A DNA stretch of 5,190 bases, taken from positions 1-5,190 of the forward strand of contig JADGNM010000213.1 in the NCBI GenBank assembly GCA_017883485.1, read 5' to 3'. How positions within the stretch are numbered: the first letter of the stretch is position 1; every line of letters begins with the position of its first letter. This document shows positions 1-5,190 of the stretch, piece by piece. Below the pieces are notes generated by a model, which worked only from the letters and a program-made list of their open reading frames with translations, did not search any database and was not told the origin of the DNA. Source of the DNA: Methanosarcina sp. (GTDB taxonomy: Archaea; Halobacteriota; Methanosarcinia; Methanosarcinales; Methanosarcinaceae). The translations under genes and the position numbers were made by a program.

Positions 1-22
1 CCCGAAAGGGTAGTAGTGGCTC

Positions 23-56
23 GAGCCGGATGACGGGAAACTGTCAAGTCCGGTTC
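23..56 (+). ncRNA. Group II intron domain V (catalytic hairpin)
   Basis: The hairpin is 34 nt, the canonical domain V length. The lower stem has 9 pairs (23-31 with 48-56), including the catalytic triad AGC at 24-26 in its conserved place. A 2-nt AA bulge follows at 46-47, then a 5-pair upper stem (32-36 with 41-45) capped by a GAAA tetraloop at 37-40. No mispair is present beyond G-U wobbles, so the catalytic core looks intact and not decayed. Confidence 0.93.
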
Positions 57-59
57 CTA

Positions 60-97
60 GAAGACGGGACGAGAGTAATCTCGTCCTGTTATTCGAC
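60..97 (+). ncRNA. Group II intron domain VI with bulged branch-point A91 and 3' splice site
   Basis: Positions 63-74 pair with 79-90 around a GTAA (GNRA) tetraloop at 75-78. Positions 60-62 pair with 92-94, leaving A91 as the only bulged base. This is the expected lariat branch point, seventh base from the proposed 3' end (GAC, 95-97). The geometry (bulged A on the 3' side, a few bases from an AY end) is that of a splicing-competent domain VI. The splice boundary after 97 is inferred from the AY rule and could be 98. Confidence 0.88.
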
Positions 98-1815
98 CTG
101 CCTTTTTTATGCTCATTGTGCTCGGTCTTGTTTTCGGGCATGTCCGATGGAGATGGCTGCCTTTACCTATAGTTCTGCTTGGAATAATATACACTTTCGG
201 AGCCATGGGCTTTCTGGGAATTCCACTCTCCATGGTTTCTATGTCAGCTTTCCCTGTATTGATAGGACTTGGCATCGATTATGCAATCCAGTTCCATAAC
301 AGGATGGAAGAAGAACTGCATAAAGAAGGAAATAAATCTAAAGCTATTATAAGAACGGTAAAACACACAGGACCTGCTGTACTTATAGCCCTTACTATGA
401 CTGGTCTTGGTTTCTTTTCCTTATTTACATCCACGGTTCCAATGATTCGGGATTTTGGAAAACTTCTTACGATAGGCATAATAATGTGCTATCTTGCAGC
501 ACTCTTTGTTGGTGTAATAACCGTTTCTCTCTTTGATAGTATCTCGGAAAGAGGTATGTTGAAGAAATTCAGGAGCAAATTAAAATCTCCAAAAACAGAC
601 GTAGAAAATGTCTCTCCCAAAGACGCCTCTCCCAAGAAACCAAAAACGCGGTTTATAGGAGATTTCATAACAAAGCTCACATATTTTGCAATAAAGTATG
701 ATTCGATTGTAATAGGAATTGCAACTCTACTCTGCATTGGAGGCCTCATTGCCGATGAGTCGGTAGGCGTCCAGACCGATACAAAATCCTTTGTTCCCCA
801 AGATATGCCGGCTCTTCAAGATCTGTACCATCTGAAGGATATCATGGGTGGAACCGATCAACTTAATCTTATTATAAAGGTTAACGATAATGCTGACCCT
901 GTGAATATAAAGTGGATAGACAAATTCAGCGAACATGAAACTCACAGAGCTTATATTTACAGTGCTTCAAGTATTGTAACTCTTGTAAAACAATATAACG
1001 GTGGCACAATCCCGGATAGTCGTGATGACATTGAAGCGATTTATGGAAAAATTCCGGAATCTCAGAAATCAAAATATCTTTACGGCAAAAATATGCTTCT
1101 CTTAAATTTCAATATTGGAAATGCCAATAAAGATTTAAAGATCACAGGGATTCGAGATTTGACCAATATTATAAAACAGGATATTCAGTGGATGCAAGCC
1201 CCTCCAGGAACCACAGTAACTATTACTGGGAGCTCTGTGGTCTACACCGAGGTTATAGGCGCTCTTACTAGCGGAAGGATTGAAATGACCTATATCGGGC
1301 TTTTCCTGGTATTGGGCGATCTATTAGTAGTATATAGGGACTGGCTAAAAGCCCTTGTTCCGATTATCCCGATGTTTATGGTAACAGGCTGGTCCGGTTT
1401 GGTTATGAAGTCCCTGAACCTCGACTACACTCCCATGACCGCAACCCTGGGCGCTTTGATCCTTGGAATAGGATGTGAATACTCAATTCTTATGATGGAA
1501 AGATACTTCGAAGAAAAGGATGAAGGAGCCAGTCCTCTTGAAGCTATACATAAGACAGCTGCAAGCATAGGAGCGGCTCTTATTGCCTCGGGAGCCACTG
1601 TTGTTTTCGGGTTTGCAGCTTTGATCGCATCTCCTTTTCCTCTAACCAGCAACTTTGGAATGGTGACAGTTATTGATATTTTGCTTGTCCTGGTTTCAAC
1701 CTTCACAGTATTCCCACCGCTTATCATATTACTTGACTCGTGGAGGGAAAAGAAGAGAGCAACGCAGGCACCAAATAATAAATCAAAAAAAATCCCGGGG
1801 GCTGATATTCAATGA
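98..1815 (+). CDS. RND-superfamily permease (HAE3/MMPL type), 3' exon only, 5' part beyond the intron
   Basis: An integral membrane exporter of the RND superfamily, expected to use the ion gradient to move hydrophobic or amphiphilic molecules; the substrate is unknown. Counting from the ATG at 109, the product has 568 residues. It shows the end of TM2 (1-10), TM3 (19-40), TM4 with the family signature GLGIDYAIQFHNR (53-65), TM5 and TM6 (89-142), and a basic cytoplasmic linker with three SPK motifs (160-177). Then come TM7 (198-215), a second extracytoplasmic domain (about 216-388) and TM8-TM12 (390-543), with the mirrored motif GIGCEYSILMMERY at 453-466. TM1, the first extracytoplasmic domain (roughly 200 residues) and most of TM2 are missing and must lie before the group II intron. 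The ATG at 109 is inside a membrane helix, has no Shine-Dalgarno site and is not a credible start. The codon spanning the splice site begins with the last base of exon 1 if the intron ends at 97. The TGA stop overlaps the next start (ATGA), indicating translational coupling. Confidence 0.9.
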
Positions 1816-2963
1816 GCAAACCCCAGAATTACGCATCACAGAGATTAGTAACAACATTTGTTTCAATTGCAGTTCTCCTATCAGTTCTCTCAATAACCGT
1901 ATCTCTGGCTTTTGGAGCCGATGATAACAGTGGAGGAGATTTACTGATCCCGGGCAATGGGTATACAGTGGACTATTACAAGAGCTATGGAGGGCCAGCC
2001 ATTGATGCCTCTATCGTGGGAGATCCAGAGTTCCAAAGAGGAGAAGTTGCAGACCTTCAGGTAGTACTTGTAAACAAAGGTGTAATTGAAGGTTTCAAGC
2101 GGCTGTATGCAAATCAGGCCCTTATCCCGGATTCCAAAGAAGAGTCTATTGCTCTTGCCGAGATGAGCACAGAAAAGGATTGTACAACTGCCAAAGGCAT
2201 CAAAGCAGACCTGATCTCCGGATCTGATTATATTCATGTCGAATCCACAACAACCCCCCAGACAGAGGATGAACTTGAGACTGGACATATTCAACCCATC
2301 AAGTTCACGATACGCATTGATGATTATACCCCTGCAGGAGAGTACGACCTGAAACTTCCCGTTACTTATCAATATCAGAGCAATGTCCGGACAAATACTC
2401 CAAACGCGATAGACATTGGACTAACTTCTGATACCGTGGCGTTCACGCAGGAATACTCTACACGAAACATTACCCTCCCTCTCCATATTTCTATTAAAAA
2501 AGAGTCGAGGTTCGAGGTAAGCAAGATCTCGGGCAGTCTGAAACAAGGTTCAACAAGTTTGATAAACGTTACTTATACGAACCTTGGGGAAACTGCAGCT
2601 CAAGATTCTCAGGCCAAGATTGTTGTCATGAAACCTCTCAGTACCAGCACGTCAACTTTCAAGCTTGGAACAGTCGGTCCTGGAGAAAGCCAGACGGCAT
2701 CATTTGAAATTTTGGCTGCATCCGATGCGGTGGTTAAGAATTATGGTATTGACAGTGAAGTAAGGTACATTGACAATGAAGGGAAAACCAAGTTTTTCGA
2801 AAATATGAAAGTGTACATGCCAATTGAAAAATCCGAATCCAAATTCAGTACAACTGCAATAGTCTGTATATTACTGGCTCTTGTTGTTATCTACCAGATT
2901 GTAAAGGTGCTCCGTAACAGGAAAAAATATAGTGAGAATGAATCAGGTGATGAGAATGATTAA
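1812..2963 (+). CDS. COG1361-type S-layer/CARDB-like membrane-anchored surface protein, copy 1
   Basis: A 383-residue exported protein, apparently tethered to the membrane and facing outward. It has an N-terminal hydrophobic signal or anchor segment (about residues 12-35, ending AFGA), then a beta-rich extracytoplasmic region. The latter has two parts typical of archaeal COG1361 proteins: an N-terminal one with GGPAIDASIVGDPEFQRGE (60-78) and NKGVIEGFK (88-96), and a C-terminal CARDB/NEW3-like one from FEVSKISGSL (234-243) through VTYTNLGE (253-260) and VGPGESQTASF (288-298). A single C-terminal helix (about 345-366) is followed by a basic then acidic tail. N-glycosylation sequons occur at N219 and N252. 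The start overlaps the permease stop by 4 nt with only a weak upstream ribosome site, so translation is probably coupled. The protein is a paralogue of the next gene. Family assignment is by recognition; the function is unknown, perhaps a partner of the permease. Confidence 0.82.
   Translation: MSKPQNYASQRLVTTFVSIAVLLSVLSITVSLAFGADDNSGGDLLIPGNGYTVDYYKSYGGPAIDASIVGDPEFQRGEVADLQVVLVNKGVIEGFKRLYANQALIPDSKEESIALAEMSTEKDCTTAKGIKADLISGSDYIHVESTTTPQTEDELETGHIQPIKFTIRIDDYTPAGEYDLKLPVTYQYQSNVRTNTPNAIDIGLTSDTVAFTQEYSTRNITLPLHISIKKESRFEVSKISGSLKQGSTSLINVTYTNLGETAAQDSQAKIVVMKPLSTSTSTFKLGTVGPGESQTASFEILAASDAVVKNYGIDSEVRYIDNEGKTKFFENMKVYMPIEKSESKFSTTAIVCILLALVVIYQIVKVLRNRKKYSENESGDEND
2946..2950 (+). promoter_or_regulatory. 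Shine-Dalgarno site GGTGA that fixes the start of surface protein copy 2
   Basis: GGTGA complements the archaeal 16S rRNA 3' end and stands 5 nt before ATG 2956, inside the last codons of copy 1. This favours 2956 over the upstream in-frame GTG (2932) and ATGs (2938, 2950), and it places the signal peptide right at the N terminus. Confidence 0.6.
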
Positions 2964-4010
2964 AAAAGGAAGTATTTTTGCGATTGCAACTTTTTTTATG
3001 TTATTGCTTGCGATCATGCCTGTACAGGCAGCATTACCCGAAAGTTTTGATTTCGGCAAAAATTTCTATAGCGTCTCCGGAGGGCCAGATATAAATGCCG
3101 CTCTGATTGGAGATAACGAGTATTCCAGAGGAGATACTGTTACCCTGAATATCGGACTTATGAATAAGGGAGTGATCAGTGGTTTCAAATCGGAAAAAGA
3201 TGCTGACACATCAGTCGATACCGTGCTGCAGCAGACGGAAATGAAATATGAAACCCAAGCTGTGACAGCTGTCGGTATCCTTGTAACTCTTACGTCAGAT
3301 AACTCGAATATAACCGTAAAATCCGGCCCTCAGGAAGCAGGCACCCTTCAGCAGGGGAAACAAAGCTCACCCCAACGAAATTTACTATCGAAATCAGTAA
3401 AAACGCACCTTCAGGCACATACCCCCTGAACCTGGAACTTTCGTATAAATACCAGAGCAATGTGCAGGTAAGCGGAGACAACCTTGATGCAGCCACCGGT
3501 CTTGTAACTAACCAGGGCGCAGGCGTCTGGTACGAGAATAATACTCAGAACCAGGTAATAATGATCCAGATCAAGAAAGAACCTTACTTTGAGGTTACAG
3601 AGATAAATGGTAGCCTTTACCCAGATAAAGGGGGAATGCTTTATGTAACCTATAAAAACATAGGTGAAGAACCTGCAAAGGACGCAACTGTCAGGTTAAG
3701 TGCAAGCGACCCGTTCAGCACAACCGATGACCAGGCATTCCTCGGCACCTTAAAACCTGGAGAGAGCGCAGTTGCAGCCTTTAACCTGGCCGTAGACAAA
3801 ACTGCAACCCCAAAGCCGTATTCTTTAGATAGCCAAATCCTTTATGAAGATACTGAAGGGCACAATCAGATATCTGACAGTGTTAAGATTGATACACAGG
3901 TCCTGCCCGCTGAAAAAAGTAAGCTCCCAGGATTTGAGCTTGGAACAGGTGTCGCGTTTGTGGCCCTTGCCGCTTGTTTTATTATGTTAAGAAAGAAGAA
4001 ACAGGATTGA
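2956..4010 (+). pseudogene. COG1361-type surface protein with PGF-CTERM-like anchor, copy 2, frameshifted
   Basis: Two overlapping frames together make one protein homologous to the preceding gene. Frame 1 runs 2956-3429 and frame 2 is open from 3303 to the TAA at 4008-4010. Frame 1 gives a clean signal peptide (MIKKGSIFAI... ending VQA, residues 1-25), then SGGPDINAALIGDNEYSRGD and NKGVISGFK, matching copy 1. Its last residues after about codon 132 lose all similarity, while the other frame picks up at LTPTKFTIEI, matching IQPIKFTIRI of copy 1. Restoring one base near 3348-3357 (for example GGGG to GGGGG) yields 351 residues, close to the 383 of copy 1. The C terminus has LPGFELGTG, a hydrophobic helix and RKKKQD, a PGF-CTERM-like tripartite signal for archaeosortase processing. 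Start 2956 is chosen over the GTG at 2932 and ATGs at 2938/2950 because GGTGA (2946-2950) lies 5 nt upstream. A sequencing error is a real alternative to mutation. Confidence 0.82.
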
Positions 4011-4021
4011 AGTTTATACAA

Positions 4022-4054
4022 GTAGTCTTTTTTCAAAGGCTACAACCTTTTTTT
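4022..4054 (+). terminator. Hairpin plus T7 terminator at the end of the permease/surface-protein cluster
   Basis: GTAGTCTTT (4022-4030) pairs with AAAGGCTAC (4035-4043) around a TTTC loop. This is 9 pairs, one of them a T-G wobble that is stable only in + strand RNA. Four bases later comes a run of seven T (4048-4054). It starts 12 nt after the TAA of the surface protein copy 2. Archaeal termination mainly needs the T-run; the hairpin gives it the form of an intrinsic terminator. Confidence 0.72.
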
Positions 4055-4109
4055 GGAAATAACTGAATTAGTCTTTTCTGTCATATCGATATTTATGCGT
4101 AAAGCAAAT

Positions 4110-4113
4110 GGAG
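4110..4113 (+). promoter_or_regulatory. Shine-Dalgarno site GGAG deciding the universal stress protein start
   Basis: GGAG ends 8 nt before ATG 4122. The upstream in-frame ATG at 4095 and the TTG at 4053 lack any such site. The latter also lies inside the T-run of the preceding terminator. Confidence 0.6.
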
Positions 4114-4121
4114 AACAATAC

Positions 4122-4559
4122 ATGACAAGCGATTTTTCCCGAAATATAGTGATTGCAACAGATGGATCTGAGAATACACAGAAGGCCATTTCTTACGGTA
4201 TTAAGCTTGCAAAACTTTGCGGAGCCACCGTTCATGCTCTTCATGTAGTAGATACATCGTCTGTTTCTCAAAGCTGGACTGCCGGCAAGGAAACAATGCA
4301 TGAACTCCTGAAAAAGGATGGACAGAATGCGATCTCTAAAGTTAAAGAGTATGGGGAAGCCTCAGGTGTAGAGGTAAAAGAGGTCCTTTTGGAAGGGCAC
4401 CCAAGTAAGGAGATTATCGATTTCGCTGAGAATAATGACATTGACCTGATAGTAATGGGTACCCTCGGAAAAACCGGGCTCGATAGGTTTCTAATGGGAA
4501 GCGTTGCAGAAACAGTAGTAAGAAACTCAAAAGTCCCGGTCCTGGTAGTCCGGGGGTGA
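4122..4559 (+). CDS. Universal stress protein, UspA family, ATP-binding type
   Basis: A 145-residue single-domain soluble protein, the normal size for a stand-alone Usp. Strand 1 is NIVIATDGSENTQKA (8-22), with the conserved Asp at 14. The C-terminal nucleotide-binding loop GTLGKTGLDRFLMGS (113-127) fits the G-2x-G-9x-G-S consensus exactly, followed by the VPVLVV closing strand (138-143). Known: proteins with this motif, such as MJ0577, bind ATP and usually form dimers; they are linked to stress and energy-state responses, but their targets are mostly undefined. The start at 4122 is set by GGAG (4110-4113) and by the family length. The gene sits alone behind a terminator, 111 nt after the surface protein, so it is probably its own transcription unit. 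No strong promoter was seen in the short gap. No sign of damage or transfer. Confidence 0.93.
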   Translation: MTSDFSRNIVIATDGSENTQKAISYGIKLAKLCGATVHALHVVDTSSVSQSWTAGKETMHELLKKDGQNAISKVKEYGEASGVEVKEVLLEGHPSKEIIDFAENNDIDLIVMGTLGKTGLDRFLMGSVAETVVRNSKVPVLVVRG

Positions 4560-4634
4560 AGAGCAAAGCTGAAACTTTCTATCAAAAGGAAATTTTTCTG
4601 GAAAAAAACAATCCGGATTCAGAGAACTCAAAAG

Positions 4635-4650
4635 TATAAATTGCATGCAA
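4635..4650 (+). promoter_or_regulatory. TATA-like box abutting a perfect 10-bp palindrome
   Basis: TATAAAT (4635-4641) is preceded by an A-rich stretch that could serve as a BRE. It runs straight into TTGCATGCAA (4641-4650), a perfect palindrome. In archaea, transcription would start about 25 nt downstream, near 4662-4668, where no protein gene begins. It could be an orphan promoter with an operator, or chance in AT-rich DNA. Confidence 0.3.
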
Positions 4651-4692
4651 AATACCTTTATTGAATAAAAAAAGAGATGTATAATGGCTATC

Positions 4693-4726
4693 AGCTATGA
4701 AAAGCAATAAGCTATGAATAGCAATC
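4693..4726 (+). repeat. 17-bp tandem direct repeat, two copies
   Basis: Units 4693-4709 and 4710-4726 are adjacent and match at 15 of 17 positions (consensus AGCTATGAAWAGCAATM). A partial relative, GGCTATC, stands just before at 4686-4692. Two copies are too few for a CRISPR array or an origin iteron set; this looks like a local duplication. Confidence 0.6.
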
Positions 4727-4730
4727 AGTT

Positions 4731-4771
4731 GCGCCTTCCGGTTTAAAAATTTAATCAAGCCGGAATGGTGC
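4731..4771 (+). repeat. Imperfect inverted repeat / RNA hairpin
   Basis: Positions 4731-4735 pair with 4767-4771, T4766 is bulged, and 4736-4744 pair with 4757-4765, leaving a 12-nt AT loop. That makes 14 pairs. The two non-Watson-Crick pairs (G4733-T4769 and T4742-G4759) are G-U wobbles in + strand RNA but C-A mismatches in - strand RNA. The structure therefore favours a + strand transcript, either the stress protein 3' UTR or a separate RNA. Confidence 0.6.
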
Positions 4772-4818
4772 GATTTGCTTCTTCTTTCTTCTTATCTCTT
4801 CTTAAGTGAGAAAAATAC

Positions 4819-4825
4819 TTTTTTT
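4819..4825 (+). terminator. T7 run, candidate + strand terminator between convergent genes
   Basis: Seven T on the + strand follow the pyrimidine-rich tract after the hairpin. Just to the left, A5 at 4811-4815 reads as T5 on the - strand directly after the Mop stop. Oligo-T alone can terminate archaeal transcription, so this spot may stop both converging transcripts. There is no supporting stem next to it. Confidence 0.4.
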
Positions 4826-5091
4826 CAAATTGACTCTTTCCCTTCCTTTTCACCGACTGTTTTTGCAACCATTACCTCTGTCGATTTAATGACCGCATAT
4901 ATTCTGTCTCCGGGTTTTATATCCAGCTTTTCCACAGCTTCCTCGGTAATTACTGAGGTTATAGTTGAGGGCTCGATTTCGATTTTGATCTTACAGACAA
5001 GACCGTCTTTTTCTACTTCAAGTACCTTTCCGGGGAGCTGGTTCCTGGCCGATAACTTTAAGCCTATGTTTGCCAGGTAGGTTTCATCCAC
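4825..5091 (-). CDS. Mop/TOBE-domain molybdate/tungstate-binding protein (molbindin-like)
   Basis: An 88-residue small soluble protein with one TOBE/Mop domain. LSARNQLPGKVLEVEKDG (13-30) is the family's N-terminal signature, followed by IKIEIEPSTITSVITEEAVEKL (35-56), then LDIKPGDRIYAVIKSTEVMVAK (56-77) and a charged tail. Known: molbindins bind molybdate or tungstate oxyanions at subunit interfaces of oligomers and act in storage or delivery. Methanogens need Mo or W for formylmethanofuran dehydrogenase. The start is GTG at 5091. A stop lies four codons before it, and no ATG, GTG or TTG follows in frame before the SARN motif. The protein therefore carries about ten more N-terminal residues than typical 68-70-residue molbindins. 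No clear Shine-Dalgarno site is visible. The gene is convergent with the stress protein gene and appears monocistronic. Confidence 0.88.
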   Translation of the reverse strand: MDETYLANIGLKLSARNQLPGKVLEVEKDGLVCKIKIEIEPSTITSVITEEAVEKLDIKPGDRIYAVIKSTEVMVAKTVGEKEGKESI

Positions 5092-5144
5092 AATTGGTAA
5101 CTATTCAGCCTACCCAAAATCAGTTGATTGATATTGATTTTGAC

Positions 5145-5168
5145 ATCACAGATAAGTGTGATTAATAA
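5145..5168 (-). promoter_or_regulatory. Candidate promoter/operator of the Mop gene: TATA-like box plus inverted repeat
   Basis: On the - strand, TTATTAAT (5168 to 5161) is TATA-like and would place a start near 5137-5142, giving a leader of about 50 nt. Right beside it, ATCACA (5145-5150) and TGTGAT (5157-5162) form a perfect 6-bp inverted repeat with a 6-nt spacer. It overlaps the box by two bases, a common repressor position in archaea. It does not resemble the E. coli ModE site. The regulator is unknown. Confidence 0.35.
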
Positions 5169-5190
5169 CCAATGGTAGAATAAAAAACGC

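Larger units (their letters stand above)
1..97 (+). mobile_element. 3' end of a group II intron (domains V and VI), interrupting the RND permease gene
   Basis: Seen: two consecutive RNA hairpins with the exact architecture of group II intron domains V (23-56) and VI (60-94), joined by a 3-nt linker. The sequence ends in GAC at 95-97, which fits the AY 3'-end rule. From position 98 on, the + strand encodes the interior of an RND permease in an open frame that a stop (TAA, 76-78) closes inside the intron. Known: group II introns are self-splicing retroelements, usually 2-3 kb when they encode a reverse transcriptase/maturase, and they are frequent in Methanosarcina. The body of the intron and any maturase lie upstream of the window. 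Intron and host gene share orientation, so splicing could restore the permease mRNA. The exact 3' splice site could be off by one base. A short CCC-GAAA-GGG hairpin at 1-10 probably belongs to domain IV. Confidence 0.9.
4560..4824. other. Intergenic region between convergent genes, holding repeats and a hairpin but no protein gene
   Basis: No credible coding frame is present in these 265 nt; the ATG at 4684 opens only eight codons. The region contains a TATA-like box, a palindrome, a tandem repeat, a long hairpin and T-runs, listed separately. It may serve as the shared 3' region of the stress protein gene and the convergent Mop gene, or hold a small RNA gene. Confidence 0.6.

Noticed and set aside
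30..299. 89-codon + strand ORF beginning at the left edge
   Set aside because: It starts inside intron domain V, crosses the splice site and then runs in a wrong frame over the permease.
1425..1727. 100-codon antisense ORF within the permease
   Set aside because: It is a shadow of the hydrophobic permease frame on the other strand, with no ribosome site or recognisable domain.
1941..2372. 143-codon antisense ORF within surface protein copy 1
   Set aside because: The sense frame has a clear paralogue downstream and conserved motifs; the antisense product matches nothing recognisable.
3349..3363. Programmed -1 ribosomal frameshift in copy 2
   Set aside because: GGGGAAA is not a proper X XXY YYZ slippery heptamer in the zero frame (AAA would re-pair with GAA), and no stimulatory structure was evident. 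A base loss or sequencing error is simpler.
3462..4010. A separate 182-residue gene starting at ATG 3462
   Set aside because: Similarity to copy 1 continues upstream of this ATG in the same frame (LTPTKFTIEI), so it is an internal methionine of the frameshifted gene.
4085..4100. GATATTTATG as TATA box of the stress protein gene
   Set aside because: A start 25 nt downstream would fall past or within the GGAG ribosome site and leave almost no leader, which conflicts with Shine-Dalgarno use.
4053..4121. Longer universal stress protein starting at TTG 4053 or ATG 4095
   Set aside because: The TTG lies in the terminator T-run, and neither start has a ribosome site. The family length and GGAG support ATG 4122.
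4693..4771. CRISPR-like or origin-like repeat cluster
   Set aside because: There are only two repeat units without spacers, plus one hairpin; no array or iteron set is present.
4775..5080. 101-codon + strand ORF over the Mop gene
   Set aside because: The opposite strand encodes an unmistakable Mop/TOBE domain; this ORF is its shadow.

Overview
The window looks like chromosomal DNA from a methanogenic archaeon of the Methanosarcina type. This rests on an archaeal HAE3/MMPL-like RND permease, tandem COG1361-type (S-layer/CARDB-like) surface proteins, a PGF-CTERM-like C-terminal anchor, GGTGA/GGAG Shine-Dalgarno sites, a molybdate-binding Mop/TOBE protein and AT-rich intergenic DNA. Genus is an inference from family content; no database was searched.

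Left edge (1-97): this is the 3' end of a group II intron, on the + strand. Domain V (23-56) is a textbook 34-nt hairpin with the AGC triad, a GAAA tetraloop and a 2-nt bulge. Domain VI (60-94) has a bulged branch-point adenosine at 91, and the intron end is about position 97. The intron interrupts an RND permease gene in the same sense. The permease reading frame after 97 starts in the middle of transmembrane helix 2, so TM1, the first extracytoplasmic domain and the start of TM2 must lie upstream of the intron, outside the window.

98-4010: a tightly packed + strand cluster. The RND 3' exon overlaps by 4 nt a COG1361-type surface protein (1812-2963), which overlaps by 8 nt a paralogous second copy (2956-4010). 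The second copy carries a -1 frameshift near 3348-3357. Undoing it gives a 351-residue protein with a signal peptide and a PGF-CTERM-like anchor. A hairpin followed by seven T (4022-4054) closes the cluster. The arrangement suggests that the membrane-anchored extracytoplasmic proteins work with the RND permease, but this is inference.

4122-4559: a single-domain universal stress protein (UspA family) with a complete ATP-binding G-2x-G-9x-GS motif.

4560-4824: no protein gene. It holds a TATA-like box next to a perfect 10-bp palindrome, a 17-bp tandem repeat, a 14-bp hairpin whose wobble pairs fit only the + strand RNA, and a T7 run. Together these could be a small RNA gene or a structured 3' UTR.

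4825-5091 (- strand): a Mop/TOBE molybdate/tungstate-binding protein with a GTG start. Upstream of it, at 5145-5162, is an inverted repeat beside a TATA-like box, a plausible operator.
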